Below are positions 1 to 12,300 of a stretch of 64,000 nt of DNA, piece after piece; position 1 is the first letter of the stretch, and each line of letters begins with the position of its first letter. The translations under genes and the position numbers were made by a program. The DNA lies in the NCBI GenBank assembly GCA_021014325.1, contig CM037472.1:25405063-25469062 (forward strand), given 5' to 3'. The notes under the pieces are model-generated. The model was not told the DNA's origin, searched no databases, and saw only the letters and a program-made list of their open reading frames with translations. Origin of the DNA: Plazaster borealis. Taxonomy: Eukaryota; Echinodermata; Asteroidea; Forcipulatida; Labidiasteridae.

Positions 1-1397
1 TTAGTGTCTACCTACACCTTTGGCTAACCGAAATATTCATTTATAGCCATGTTTTATCAATTTATTGCCTTCATGCATTCAGAAAGAAAATTGGATCGTT
101 TAATCATGAATTTGTACATCGATATCAGAGATAGCTACAGGTGCCTTCTGGGCATTTTCGGCGAAAGACAAGTTTATCTGCCATCGTAATGAAAACGAGC
201 GCGAAATAGCACTTGAGAATTTCATTGCAACAATTGGGGTCAAACCTTTTTCGGAAGCCTTCCGAACATTTTACCGGGTAACGATTTCCTTGTGAGTCTA
301 AGCGAAATTAAGTTCTTTCCAGGTGGTGTGGAACGCTTTTACACTGCACTTTGTTTGCAGGCTGTTCCAGTCTGAGTGACTTTGATAATCACATTAGCCT
401 GAACGTAAGAATCGTAAGTAACGAAAATCTTATCACAATCACTGGTATCGCTTGCAAAACCTTGGCTGATTTCTAGTCGGTATCTGCGTTGCGTTTTCTC
501 GTTTCTTATCCCACCAAACTATCTTGGAATACGCAAGCTGTTTTTTCATTTAGAAAGACGAAAGTAGTTGTAATTTTTCTCAGAGGATCACTGTCTTCTT
601 TATAATGCCTTTGTTTTTATGCGGATACATTTTTGAGTGACTTTTTAATGGTGGGCCCTTTATAGGCAGAGAAAGTTTGTTTTGTGCCAAAGTCACAATA
701 TCTGTTGACTTATGTATTTACCTTTGTTATCAACCAAACCAAATTTCAAATCTAGATTACCTCAGGGTTTTTCATCAGTCTACTACCTATTAATCATGAA
801 AAGAGAAGCGACATTTATTGCCGTCATGCATTTCATTGACTTTATATTGTATACTTTGCTCAACAAAATAGTTTTTTGACAAACAATATTATTATGTTCT
901 TCAAAAGAAATCCAAACGGTCCATCAGAAGGTATTGAATGTTTTCAGGAATTGCTATGCACGACTGTGGATGACATTTTGGACCCAAACTACACGTGCAT
1001 ATTATGATCATGGGGGACGAATACAAACTGCTTGAAAAGAGATACAATACTGATTATTAAAACACTTATATACGCGGATTACTTCCTAATTTCATAAATT
1101 TGTCTGATGATCGGTCATTAAAAAAAGAAGTAAAATGAAGTAGCTCGCTCATAATTGAATAAATAGTTGCGGTAAAATTTTTCAAGTTAGGCATTGTGTT
1201 TGCTGACTGGCAGTTAAAACGTCGATGTTGAACTGTCATTTCATTGGTTATAAAGCTTGTCAGTAAGAATACGGTAGCTGAATTGGTGGGAACACACACG
1301 TGTACTTGCACATTCCCATTTGCCGGTAAAGTACACAATTATGATGATTGTGATAGTGTACATGGTTTGGACTCACTACGTGTATAGCTTGGCATTT
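1..1397. other. No gene seen
   Basis: AT-rich DNA. Short open frames on both strands show no domain, no splice logic and no family resemblance. Confidence 0.6.
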
Positions 1398-1712
1398 GGT
1401 GCTCGATAAGTGGCATGGTGTACCCCCCTCCTATTGTGTCTTCATTGTGTTCCGGAAATCTCAGGAATTCTTCAGACGATTTTAGGTTAGGGGTTACTTC
1501 TGTACAAGAGGAGAAGAGTGTGGTGGTTAAAGTGAGGGAGCATTTTTTTTTTTTTTTGGGGGGGGGGGGTTGGGGGAGGACACCCTCTGCCACACATCGG
1601 GCTTGGTATAGTGTACCCCTCTCCCTATCTTATTGTGTTCTGATCTGATAATCTTGGGAATCCTTTTGAGGATTTTCGAGGGTGGGGGGACTCCCTCTGT
1701 CAAAATATCGGG
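1398..1712. repeat. Dispersed repeat, tandem double copy
   Basis: GGTGCTCGATAAGTGGCATGG...CACACATCGGGCTTGG, then a second, shorter unit to ATATCGGGCACC. It includes 17 T followed by 12 G. The same unit occurs once at 4590-4773. The apparent open frames here are this repeat. Confidence 0.65.
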
Positions 1713-1719
1713 CACCATT

Positions 1720-4008
1720 GCTTGGAGAAGGGCTAATCAGCAACTTGTTGTCTTTGAACGCAACATCATCTTATCAAAATAAAGCATCATTCAGAAATAC
1801 CGTCAACTGTATCCAACGTCCAAAGCTCAGGAATGTTTATGTTTTTTCGTTTACAAAAATGATTTGTCATGATGCTTTAAAAGTCGTTTGGATAAAGTAA
1901 TAATAAGCCATAACGCGGGCGATACATCTCAATTGAGTCGATCATAATGAAATATATCTTTATGTTGTCTAAACATAACACCCATTGTCGTATGGGCCTA
2001 TTGCATATTTATTTATTATCGCAGAGTAATGGTGAAGTTGGGAATAGGAAAATGATCATAATTTGTGATAGCATTTTATTTAGAATTATGTAGGAACGTT
2101 ATGTTTGGCAACAAGCTTCGACGTTTTAGTGAGGAAAATTGCAGCATGCTTGTTCTAACTGAACATGTAGTTGATAAATTTCTGGCTGTTCACCTTGCAT
2201 ATGAACGTTAATGGTAATATGGTCATAGTGCAAGTCCATCCGAAAAGTTTTTGAAGAGTGCATTATTTAGTGCCTATTGCATCGCAGCAATGAATTTAAA
2301 ACTGTATGAAATGTTATGCGGTATGGCGTGCTTTTCAATTATTCTGACCGCAATCTCGAAGGCTGTTCACCTTGCATATGAACGTCTGTAAGGGGGGGGG
2401 GGGATAACCAAAAACTCATATTTTGTGAAGACGTCTGCTACATTACCTCATTTTGGGGTAAAAAACCCGCTTTCATTTGTTTTGCTTTACAATATAAGAA
2501 ATACAAATCTATACTTTGTATACTTTGTGTTCTATAAAAAGCTTGGTCCGACGGTTTAAAACCATATTGATCAATGTTTTTACCCAACCGCAGATATTTA
2601 TTCGAACCCGTTATCAAACGTTGTTAACAAGTTTTTCAGACTTACCTCATTTAATTTTACCTTGCCTTTTTGTCAAGGTAATCTACATGAAGGTTATTGT
2701 AATAATATTGTATGTTGTTACCATTGTTACCATTGTAAGGGAGGGGATGGGGCTTCTATACTGTTGCCACAGGGAACTTTTTAACATAATGAACGGTTTG
2801 ACAAAACATGGTGGTTTTCGATTTAATTTTGTCTATTGAATTTGTATAATTTCTTTTTTAAACTCACTCTCGCAACGGATTGCGAAACTTCACAGTTTCA
2901 TGAAATTATGTTCGTTTTTCTACAAGACAAGAAAACCAGTGATGAAGACGGTTATGTCCATATACAATTATGTACTTGGTGTAACTTTTAAAATAATAGC
3001 TGCATGTAAATAACAGCAAGTATAAAATAAAACGCAAAAAAATACGTTTCTGATTCTCTCTATTTCTGTTGTACCGTGATTATGCATGTACATGTACTTG
3101 GTAAGTCCGATTACCTAACATTAGGAATATCTTGAATCATGTCGGTTAATGGTAGTGATTGCTGTACTGGTTGTTTCATTTCAAAACAGAAACATTTATA
3201 TTGTGCAAAAATAACATATGTGTCGCTCACAACCATTTAGATATTTCACGGTGGCCAATTGGTAAGTTACATGTATCCCCCAAAACTCCAACAAACCATG
3301 TCAAGTTGTCCCTATTTATGCGTGTCGCAGTAAGTATTGTAAAAATATTCCATTTGTAATAACTTGATTGGGAAAAGGAACCTTTTGTAAGGGAGGAAAT
3401 GTACAAAAGGCCCCAAAACGGACAGGCAAGGAAAAGTCAGTGGAAAAATGGGGCCCATTTCACCACTGAATAACCCGTACAGAAATACAAATACTCTTGA
3501 TCAATGGCAGTTCTGATAGATGCCATTACTTGATGCGTTATTTGTTGATTTATCAAAGATCAAGATTCAGTCCTTATGCTTGCGTTGACTGTACTGGATA
3601 CAGGAGTCCCCAATTTCATAAAGCTGCTTAAGCACAAAAGTAGCTAAGACCAACAAAATAATGCTTACCAGAATATGGTTACCAGCCAAACTACCTTTCT
3701 TATGTACAATTTGTGACTGGTATCCTGCTCATTTCTGCTTAGCAGACAATTGTTAAGCAATATTTTCTGCTTAAGCAGCCTTATGAAATTAGGCCCTGCC
3801 CAAGAAATACGGACGGAGGTACCATGATACCTGCGATTCCACGTTCGAAGGTTTCTAAGCGTACATTCCAATGCTAATTAATAAATAATCCATGTCCCTT
3901 TAGAAGTTGTCGTCAGATAACATTGTTTATTGATACAGTGAAACAATGGTTTAGAACATTTACATGTTTTGGTGTGGAGCTATAGAAGGATGATGTCTAG
4001 CATAAATA
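1720..4008. other. No gene seen apart from the foldback at 3608
   Basis: AT-rich. The 107-codon plus frame at 2516-2839 has no recognisable features. CTGTTCACCTTGCATATGAACGT occurs twice (2187 and 2362), a small unexplained duplication. Confidence 0.5.
3608..3796. mobile_element. Foldback MITE family B (CCCAATTTCATA ends)
   Basis: Left CCCCAATTTCATAAAGCTGCT and right AGCAGCCTTATGAAATTAGG are inverted. The inside has TGCTTACCAGAATATGGTTACC and TTGTGACTGGTATCCTGCTC. This is the most frequent element in the window. Confidence 0.75.
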
Positions 4009-4153
4009 GGGCTCGATAGCTCAGTTGTTAGAGCGCCGGCACGTTAAACCGAAGGTCGTTGGTTCAAATCCAGCTCTAGTCAATTTTTCTTTGTTCAATC
4101 CCAAATCATTAAAAAAATTACCCAGTCAGTTTCCCTTGTGGTTTATAAATTCA
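4009..4153 (+). mobile_element. Short tRNA-derived SINE, near-complete copy
   Basis: tRNA-like head 4010-4082 (TAGCTCAGTTGTTAGAGC, then GGTTCAAATCC), then the constant tail CTTTGTTCAATCCCAAAT... ending CAGTTTCCCTTGTGGTTTAT. It is the cleanest single copy of the family seen at 51180-52246 and 56945-57285. Confidence 0.7.
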
Positions 4154-4589
4154 TAAATAAAATAAGCACAATTCGCAAAATTGGGTGTTCAAAAAGGTAG
4201 TAATTATAATCTCACTGGAACCGATTCCATTAATTGTATAGATAATTTACCATAGATCTTTAATGTCATGACAATCACATCTCCTAGAATGATACCATAT
4301 CCTGTACTGTACATCAATGTAATTTGATAAATGAATAGTACCCTATGTGTTTCAAAAGCAGCATATTTGATTGAAATTGTTAGAAAATCTTCAAAGCAAC
4401 AGGACCGACACTTAACCCCTTAATTCTAGCTGTGTTCCTCTAACCTAATAAGTACATTTCGGTAAAAAAAAAAAATTGTACTTAAAACAAAAATGAAATG
4501 AGAACAAACGCTTAATGTGACATCCAGTATTAGTTTGCATATCAAGGTTACCAGGTTACCTAGTACACATAATATGAAAGTTCATTATT

Positions 4590-4773
4590 TTGGTGCTCGA
4601 TATGGGGCATGGTGGTACCCCCCATTGTGTCTTCATTGTGTGCTTGGAATCTCAAGAAACTTTTTAGAGGTTTTTAGGGGGTACTTCAGTATACGAGGAA
4701 AATAGTGTCTTAAGTTATGGGAACATTGGGGGGGGCGTCACCCTCTGCACCTATATCGGGCACGGTATATGAA
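4590..4773. repeat. Dispersed repeat, single copy
   Basis: GGTGCTCGATATGGGGCATGG to ATATCGGGCACGG, matching 1398-1712. Confidence 0.65.
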
Positions 4774-4919
4774 AGTTCACATTGCAGCTTGAAAGTTTAA
4801 AATTTATATTTTTCAAAATTGAAAATTAAAGTTTGAAAATTAATAATTCGCGAACTCTCATTATATGTATAAACCAATCGGGCTTTTAGCATGTGAATAC
4901 TGTCACTACAACACTACAA

Positions 4920-5058
4920 CCTGGCTTGTCTCTTGTGACTTGTTTTTGGCTTACTTTTTACTGTTTACTTCTTTGTTGCTTCTGTTTTTTTAATCTGTAA
5001 AGCGCCTTGAGGCCCTTGCATAAGGCGCTCTATAAATATTGTATTATTATTATTATTA
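4920..5058 (+). mobile_element. LINE/SINE 3' tail with (ATT)n
   Basis: The sequence CTGTAAAGCGCCTTGAGGC...AAGGCGCTCTATAAATATTG(TATTATT)n is the common 3' end of L2/CR1-mobilised elements. Only the 3' part is recognisable. Confidence 0.55.
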
Positions 5059-5460
5059 ACCAGTCACCAATTTAAGAAAATCTGAATGGTTGCCTCTCCA
5101 AAAAGTCTGGACATTCAGAGTACCACTAGCTGGGGAAGACACGAGGGTCTCTTGCAAACGGATTGAATGTACAGTAAACACTGCAGTCTGCTGCCAGTAG
5201 ATTAGAGCAGGTAGTGGTTGCAACAAAGATAAGACCAATATGGTTCATATAGGATCCATATTCATCACAGAGATTTCACACAGTTGTGTTGTTTGGTGTT
5301 GTTTGGTGTTCTGTAAGCAAAAACCGCTCTGGATCTTCCACCATGCGAAAGCCTGTAATCTTTCATGTACTGGACGCGTGTTGCATAAATCATGCAAATG
5401 CAGTATGTGCAATCAAGACAGTGAAAGACAACAGATCTACGCCCAAACTAAGATGACAAG

Positions 5461-5466
5461 TTTATT
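5461..5466 (-). terminator. Possible RNF8 polyadenylation signal
   Basis: AATAAA on the minus strand, about 820 bp past the RNF8 stop. It is one of several AT-rich candidates and is not confirmed; the true 3' end could be elsewhere. Confidence 0.25.
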
Positions 5467-5714
5467 ATTATTTTTTTTACCCTTGCGCCAGTGCTTGATA
5501 AGTACTTATATACTTGTTGCTTTTCCGAGTCCTCTGCAAAAACTCTGTAGAATCTGTTGGGATTCGAACCCGGCCCATGACTCCATATACTAGAGCAGGT
5601 GAATGGTTAACTTTGAACAGTTGGATTCCATAAAAAAGGTTTGCAACAAACCTGAACGTGGTTCAGAAGACACAATCAATCCCACGTTGTTAGGAAGTCC
5701 TTCAGCATTACATT

Positions 5715-6248
5715 GGGAGTTCCTCTTTATGACGTATTCCTTACCAGTAAAGCCAAAAACCTCATAAGCTAAGTCCCTAATTTACCTCATCTTAACTCCT
5801 CAGAGAGATGCATGTAGGTTCATAACAATATGAAAGAAACAAACCCAAAGCATGTCTAAATAGCTTAAAGATACCCAAGTTTGCAAAGCAGTTTTCCCTT
5901 ACAGTGGGCCCTGTTTGTCATCTTGACATCAAAAGCCTGGGCTGAATACTGCAGCCCAGTGCTGTACCTGGCACTAAACGGGAGTTCCTCTTTATGACGT
6001 ATTCCTAACCAGTAAAGCCAAAAACCTCATTAGCTAAGTCCTTAATTTACACCATCTTAACTTCTCAGAGAGATGCATGCAGGTTCATAACAATACATGA
6101 AGGAAACAAACCCAAAGCATGTCTAAATAGCTTCAAGATACCCAAGTTTGCTAGGCAGTTTTCCCTCACAGTAGGCCCTGTTTGTCATCTTGAAATCAAA
6201 AGCCTGGGCTGAATACTGCAGCCCAGTGCTGTACCTGGCACTAAACGG
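5715..6248. repeat. 265-bp tandem duplication next to the RNF8 stop
   Basis: Copy 1 is 5715-5979 and copy 2 is 5980-6248. Both start GGGAGTTCCTCTTTATGACG and end near GTGCTGTACCTGGCACTAAACG, with few differences. The array starts 37 bp past the RNF8 stop codon, so it probably lies in the 3' UTR. The high identity implies a recent duplication. Confidence 0.85.
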
Positions 6249-6284
6249 TGGACATTTCAGTTGCATCTCCATTCTCCGAAATGT

Positions 6285-6322
6285 TTAATAAGGACAGCCT
6301 CTTGCCCAGTGACCTCGCCTAC
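6285..6322 (-). CDS. RNF8: RNF8 exon 8 (second half of zinc knuckle, stop)
   Basis: 38 nt of coding sequence after a TTTAACACAG acceptor. It encodes RRGHWARGCPY then TAA, so the joined knuckle reads C-H-I-C-G-R-R-G-H-W-A-R-G-C (CX2CX4HX4C). It is too short for ORF scanning and was found from the half knuckle in exon 7. Confidence 0.88.
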
Positions 6323-9300
6323 CTGTGTTAAAAAAAAAAAAAAAATCACAAAAATTTCAATTAAAAGAAGAACACTAACAATATTGGGCTTTCAGTCCCT
6401 ACCTGATTGAGTGGGTTTTCCCCTTTTGGGGTTTACCTCCCACATCTAAAACTTAAAAATTTCTTCTCGTTTCCTATTCACTCTCCTGTTACTGGCGCTT
6501 GCGTTGTTTGGATGTGTAATGAAATAATTAAAATAATTAAACAAATATTATCTTTTGATGATATAGAATCCAATATGTTGATGTGCTCCCAGGTGAATAA
6601 AATTAGCAACCTAAAAGACCACAGAAAAACTTGGAAAATAGAAGAAAATATCCTTAACTCTGCAATTAGATTCTTGAGTTTTTGTTTTGATGGTTCTTGG
6701 GTTCCTAGGCAAAATATCCTTGGAATCTTGATAACAGAGGAAAACAAAACGTACAACTGTTTAAAATCAAATCTTACCACAAATATGGCAAGAACCACCC
6801 CCATAGTACTCCCCAACTATTCCTGGATCATAGTCCACATTGATTGAATCATCTTCATCTTCATCTTCATCTTCTTCTTCTTCTTCTTCTACACTGTTGT
6901 CACTGTCTTCATAGTCAGAGGATATTTCTATAGGATCATAATTCTGAGACCGGGTACCAGCTGCAGGCCCTGCTGTTAAACCTTGTGATAAAAGGATGAA
7001 AAACGAACATGCAGATTATATTATCTTGTCAAAAACCTAAATTTATTTTGACAACTCCCACTGTAAAAAGTAAAACAATCCTGCAAAAGCTTACCTTTTA
7101 TAAATTTTTACAAGGTGATCGGGGGGGGGGGGGGGGGGGGGTATTGCGCAATAAATTGCAATCGCGGTTTGGGTACATTCCATTTTAAAAAGAGGTGAAG
7201 ACCATTTAAAAAGAAAAGGAAAACCATGTATACCGTTATCTCATGTTCTCTTTAACAGCACTGAAAACATAACCGTCTTTATTATAAGGGCATTTTCAAT
7301 TGTTAAGGTGGTTATTTTTATGTAAAATGCATATTTAAAAAAATTCTGAAAATTTTCCATTGGTTTATTGCAGCAGCTAACGTGTTTGAATGGGTCCAGG
7401 TGGGAATTTCATTACAAAACCTCTCTCCTAAAATGGCTACAAATATTTACATAATGTGAAAATTTGTATTGTTCATCCTCTAAATTTTTTTGCTGAACGT
7501 AATATTTCAGGATAGATCTTTCATTTCTAAAAGTTTAAACAAAATCTCTCGGTACATCCTCTAGATATTTGACAATTTTTTGAAGGTTTTTTGAGAAAAT
7601 GGTTTCTGCTATACTTGGTTTGCATGCAAACGGTCGTCCGTCAAACGGATGTCAACGGACGGAAACATTTGCCGTAGGTAATATTAATTATGAGGCATAA
7701 TACACATCTTAATCAGTTATGTAATAGATGTCGTTTACGTTTAAATATATGTTGTTTATTAAATTATTAAATTACTGAAGCAGCTGGCAACACAAACAAA
7801 AACATTTACGAATGTTCTCTAGTGTAAAGATTTTGTGAATTTACAAGATTTGAAGATATCAATACCCTCTAATAAAATGGACTCCCCCGAGCAGTCTCAA
7901 CAGCACGCAAGTAATTCAAATCTTGTTCGATAGGCTACATGTACCATACATAAATACACATAGGGAATGTACAATGTATATACCCCGTGTATGTACGTGT
8001 ACAAGGCCGTGTTTTGTTGTGGAGCTTCAACCAGTCCATGCACGTCGCGAGAGTCAAATGAGATTATTTTTCAACGTAGGTGGCGTGTTGGTGGCGTTAC
8101 CCCTTCTGCAACCCCCCCCCCCCCCCCCCCCCCGACTGAGGCAGGTATCCTTCGAGTCCTTTAACAGGTAATTCCTCATTACCGTGGCCCAATTCCATAG
8201 ACCTACTGAAGCACAAAAAGTAGCTAACCAAAAACAAATTATGCTAACCAGAATAAGGTTACCGGCCAAAATACCATTCCACACGACCACTTGTGAATAA
8301 ATTCCTGCTAACTTTTGCAAAGTTCAGCACAATTTTATGCTTAAGCAGCTCTATGAAATTGAGCTCTGGTCAACAAAAGGCTTCCTAATTCCATCTAGAA
8401 GATCCAACTAAATTTAAAATACCATAACGGTTGTCAGCAGAGTTCCTGTTCATCACTTACTTTTCCTTTCAGTGACGACCTCTTTCCGTTTCTGCTTCAT
8501 CTCTTCGTTGAAAGTCTCCACCATCTTATCAATGTAGTTATCTAAGACGATAGAGCGACTGTGTGAGGTGATGGATGCACGGCAGACGGGGCACTCTCTC
8601 TTACGTTTCATCCAAGAGGTGATGCAGTATTGACAGAAGGAATGGGAACAGTTCAGAGTGGTAGCCTGAAAAGAATAAACATTAAAGACACAACTTACAA
8701 GTTTGTTTCTTTGTGTTGTCCACAGGGGACCATACATGCAGATTCACACGGCGGGTGATCCAAGAACATCCACACATCCACACAGACACACACACATCCA
8801 AGAACACACACACATCCACATCCAAGAACACATACACATCCACATCCAAGAACACACACACATCCAAGAACACACACACACACCCACACACATACATCAC
8901 ACATCCCACCCACACATGTACATCTTCTTGTTGTTCACATTGTTTTGTGACACAGTTTTTTTTGTCAGTTTTTTTTTTTTTTTAGTTTTTTTTTGGACGC
9001 CCCAAAACGCACTGAGGGAAAATCCCTTGAGGACGCCTCTCTCTGAATGGATGAACACGGGTTTGAAACAATAACACACCATCATCAAAGAACACATACA
9101 CATCCACATCATCCACATACACCACATCCAATCACACAGACACACATCCAAGAACACACACACAATAACAACAAACCACACAAGAACAAGAAAAAAAAAC
9201 ACAAACAAACAAAGAAAAAAAAATTCATGAAAAAAAAATTTTTATTGCCATGCAAAATTGAATGTTGCTGAGGAGCAGATGTGCTATGTGGGTTGATATG

Positions 9301-12300
9301 TGCCTTACATATGTTGGGTGTTAGAGACTCAATGGGTAGTTTGAGACTGACGCAGGGAAAAGGGGAAATTTTCGAAATGGTTTTGACAAAGTTTGAAATT
9401 TTAATCATTCACTTTGTGGCCAAAACCCCAAATTACTTGCAAGTTACATATAAACTGCAGCTACATGGAATTAAAGTGACAGTAAGAATGATTAATTAAA
9501 AAGACATTTAAATATCACAAACATGTTAATTAACAAAATAAATCACTGGAGTGGTATAATATAATTTGTTACCAACATTTAATTTATAACACACACACAA
9601 ATGCAGTTATATTACGGAAGATAGAAACAAATTCTGTGGAAACACACAGAAGAGTATTGCACAATATAAATGTCCATTATTGTTATTACACTGTATTAGA
9701 AATTGGTAGGTTCTGTAATGAAACAGGAAACGGGTGTATTCCCTACCTGGATGAAGAGCTCAGAACAGACACTGCACTGCAGTTCATTCTCCATGACGTC
9801 GGTGATGTTCTGCAGTGCCTCTTCCTTAGCCCTCTGGATGCAGATCTCATGATCCTCTTTCTCAAGTCGACTTGCTGTCAGCTGATGAGCAATTACACAG
9901 TGCATTAATTGGCTTAATAATACTGGGTTCTTATAGCGCTTTATCACACCCCTAGGGGGGCGTATCAAAGCGCTCAGTATTTTTTCCTGCAAGGTATGCG
10001 GAGCTACATTTTGAAGTATGAGACCTTTTTCCTTTATAGCACCATGTAATGGTTTACAAGGTGCTGTGGCGCAATATGCTGCCGATCAAACCAGGAACAG
10101 CGAGGTGAACCCCTTCTCTTTACGATAAGTGCACTGGGTTCTTTTACGTGCATTACAAAACACACAAAAGTTCACCTTTCCTTTTCACTTCATTTAGTTC
10201 TCAAAAATACAAAAAGCCAAACAAATCTGTCACTTTTTGTTCCCAAGACTAGAAATCCATAGACTTCTTGCATAGGTAACCTTCGCTGAGATCAACCAAT
10301 GGAAACGAGCTCGGTCCACACACAACTCTCAGCCAGCCAATGAAAGGTCTTCCTTTGACCTCACTGAGGGCACTGTTTGAGCTTGTGACGTCATATGCAA
10401 AGGGATGTAATATGAGTCTGTTTCAGAAACGTCAAACGAAATCCAATTTACCTCAGTCTGCAGTTTAGCATACTCCCTCTCCTTGTTGGCAATGACCTCT
10501 TCCAACTTGGCCTTTTCGCTCTCCAATCCGGCCTGCAGGTCTTTGTCCTTCTCTTCGAGCTTCCTTTCCATCTCTTTCTGCAGACTTTCCTCTACTTTTT
10601 CTTTATCAGCCTGGAGAGAAATAAATTCCTTTTAGGGCAATTCTGTACAATGAAGCCATGTATATACATACCTGCATATTACCTAAAATGGTCAAATAAA
10701 CTGGTTTAAAGGCATCGTACACGTTTGGTAATTGTCAAAGACCAGTGTTCTCACTTGGTGTATCCCAACATATGCATAAAATAACAAGCCTGTGAAAATT
10801 TGGGCTCAATTGGTCATCGAAGTTGCAAGAAAATGATGAAAGAAAAAACACCCTTGTTGTGCAAATTTGTGTGCTTTCAGATAGGGATAAAAACGTCTTG
10901 CAAGAAGTTTTTATTATTTTAGTGAGAAATTACTTCTTTCTCAAAAACTACGTTACTTCAGAGGGAGTCGTTTCCTACAATGTTTTATACTATCAACAGC
11001 TCTCCGTTGCTTGTTACCAAGTAAGTTTTTATGCTAATATTTTTTTTGAGTCATTACCAAACGTGTACGATACCTTTAAGGTGAATGGATATGTAATAGA
11101 GTTATTGAAAATATTTTAAAGATCAACTTGAACAAAATTAACATTAATGTTCTTTCTTATAGAAAGATAACAATTGTGTTATGATTACATAAAAATTGAG
11201 TAAAACTCAATAAAAATGGTTTCATAATGTACAAATAAACGTTTTGATCAGTTTCACGCTGGGCAAAAGTGCCGAGTTTCACGAAAAGCCCCTAGGTGCC
11301 TAGGAATCAAAACAGCACTGTGACGTCACACTACGGACTCGATCCAAACAAGACAATGGAAAATGCAAGGCAACAAAGAGAAACAACCTTCATCCCGTCC
11401 ATGTTGTGATGTATTTTACGTCACAAAACGGACTGGTTTTATGCTGGATTTCTGAGACACTGGTACTTCAGAGTTGATTTCACTTTTCACTTTTATAGGT
11501 CTTTGCTGGGAACCATGCAGGGTGCCGCTAACAGCGCGAAAACACACAAGTTAACAATTTTGAAGAAGGGGGGATTTGTTTTTCCGACCAAATTTCAACA
11601 AAATTACAAGGAGGAAAACTTCACACTAATGACCAAATAATAACTAAACACAAAATAAACAAGGATAAGTAATCAAACTAGTTTGAGTGATTTCGTTCAA
11701 GTTGATCTTTAAAATAAACATGTAGATACCTGAAGAGATTCTCGCTGCGTCTGTAATTGCTGCAACATCATCTCTTCCTTCTTCCTTATTTCCTCCTCTA
11801 AGGTAGTCCTAAGTTCCTCTTGCATCTTACCGAGACTCTTATCCTTCTCCTCTAGCTTCTTATTCCACTCCTCTTGTAGGCTCAATTCCAGTCGCTGTTT
11901 CTCCTTGAGAAGTTCCTCTCGCTGATACTTAAGCTGCTCCATCATGGTAGCCTCCTTCTCTTGGACCTGCGCCTCTAATGTGGATTGCATATCTGCTTTA
12001 ATCTTTTTGAGTACTTTCTCTTGGTCTTGCAACCGCTTCTCCCACTCAGCTTGGAGCTTTTTCTCAAGGGCAAGTTTCTCTTCGGCAAGGGCATCCTGCT
12101 GCATTTTCAGCCGTTCTTGAAGGACTAGTTCCTTCTGTTGGACCTGGAGCATAAGGGCTTTCTCCATATCTTCTTGGAGCTGCTTCTTTTTGTTCTCCAG
12201 CTCCTCTTTCTCCGACTCAAGTTCCTTATTGATATCAAGCTCTCTCTGTTTCAATTGTTCCTCTAAGTGTTCCCTTGCTGACTGCTGTTCAGCAAGCATA

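Noticed and set aside
4010..4082. Functional tRNA gene
   Set aside because: It has A and B boxes but weak arms, C at position 33 and a constant SINE tail shared with other copies.
6407..6847. 146-codon plus-strand frame and 112-codon minus-strand frame
   Set aside because: They overlap RNF8 exon 7 and intron 7. Neither matches a family, and the RNF8 splice model explains the coding signal.
8453..8460. RNF8 stop three codons after the RING exon
   Set aside because: A perfect GTAAGT donor precedes it, and exons 7 and 8 complete a zinc knuckle in frame.
8703..9208. His/Thr-rich and Cys/Val-rich open frames on both strands
   Set aside because: Products of the CA-rich minisatellite in an RNF8 intron.
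10823..11119. Small conserved protein [11 protein letters not shown]... found three times
   Set aside because: The frame recurs only because foldback family A recurs. It starts and ends inside the element and is broken differently in each copy.
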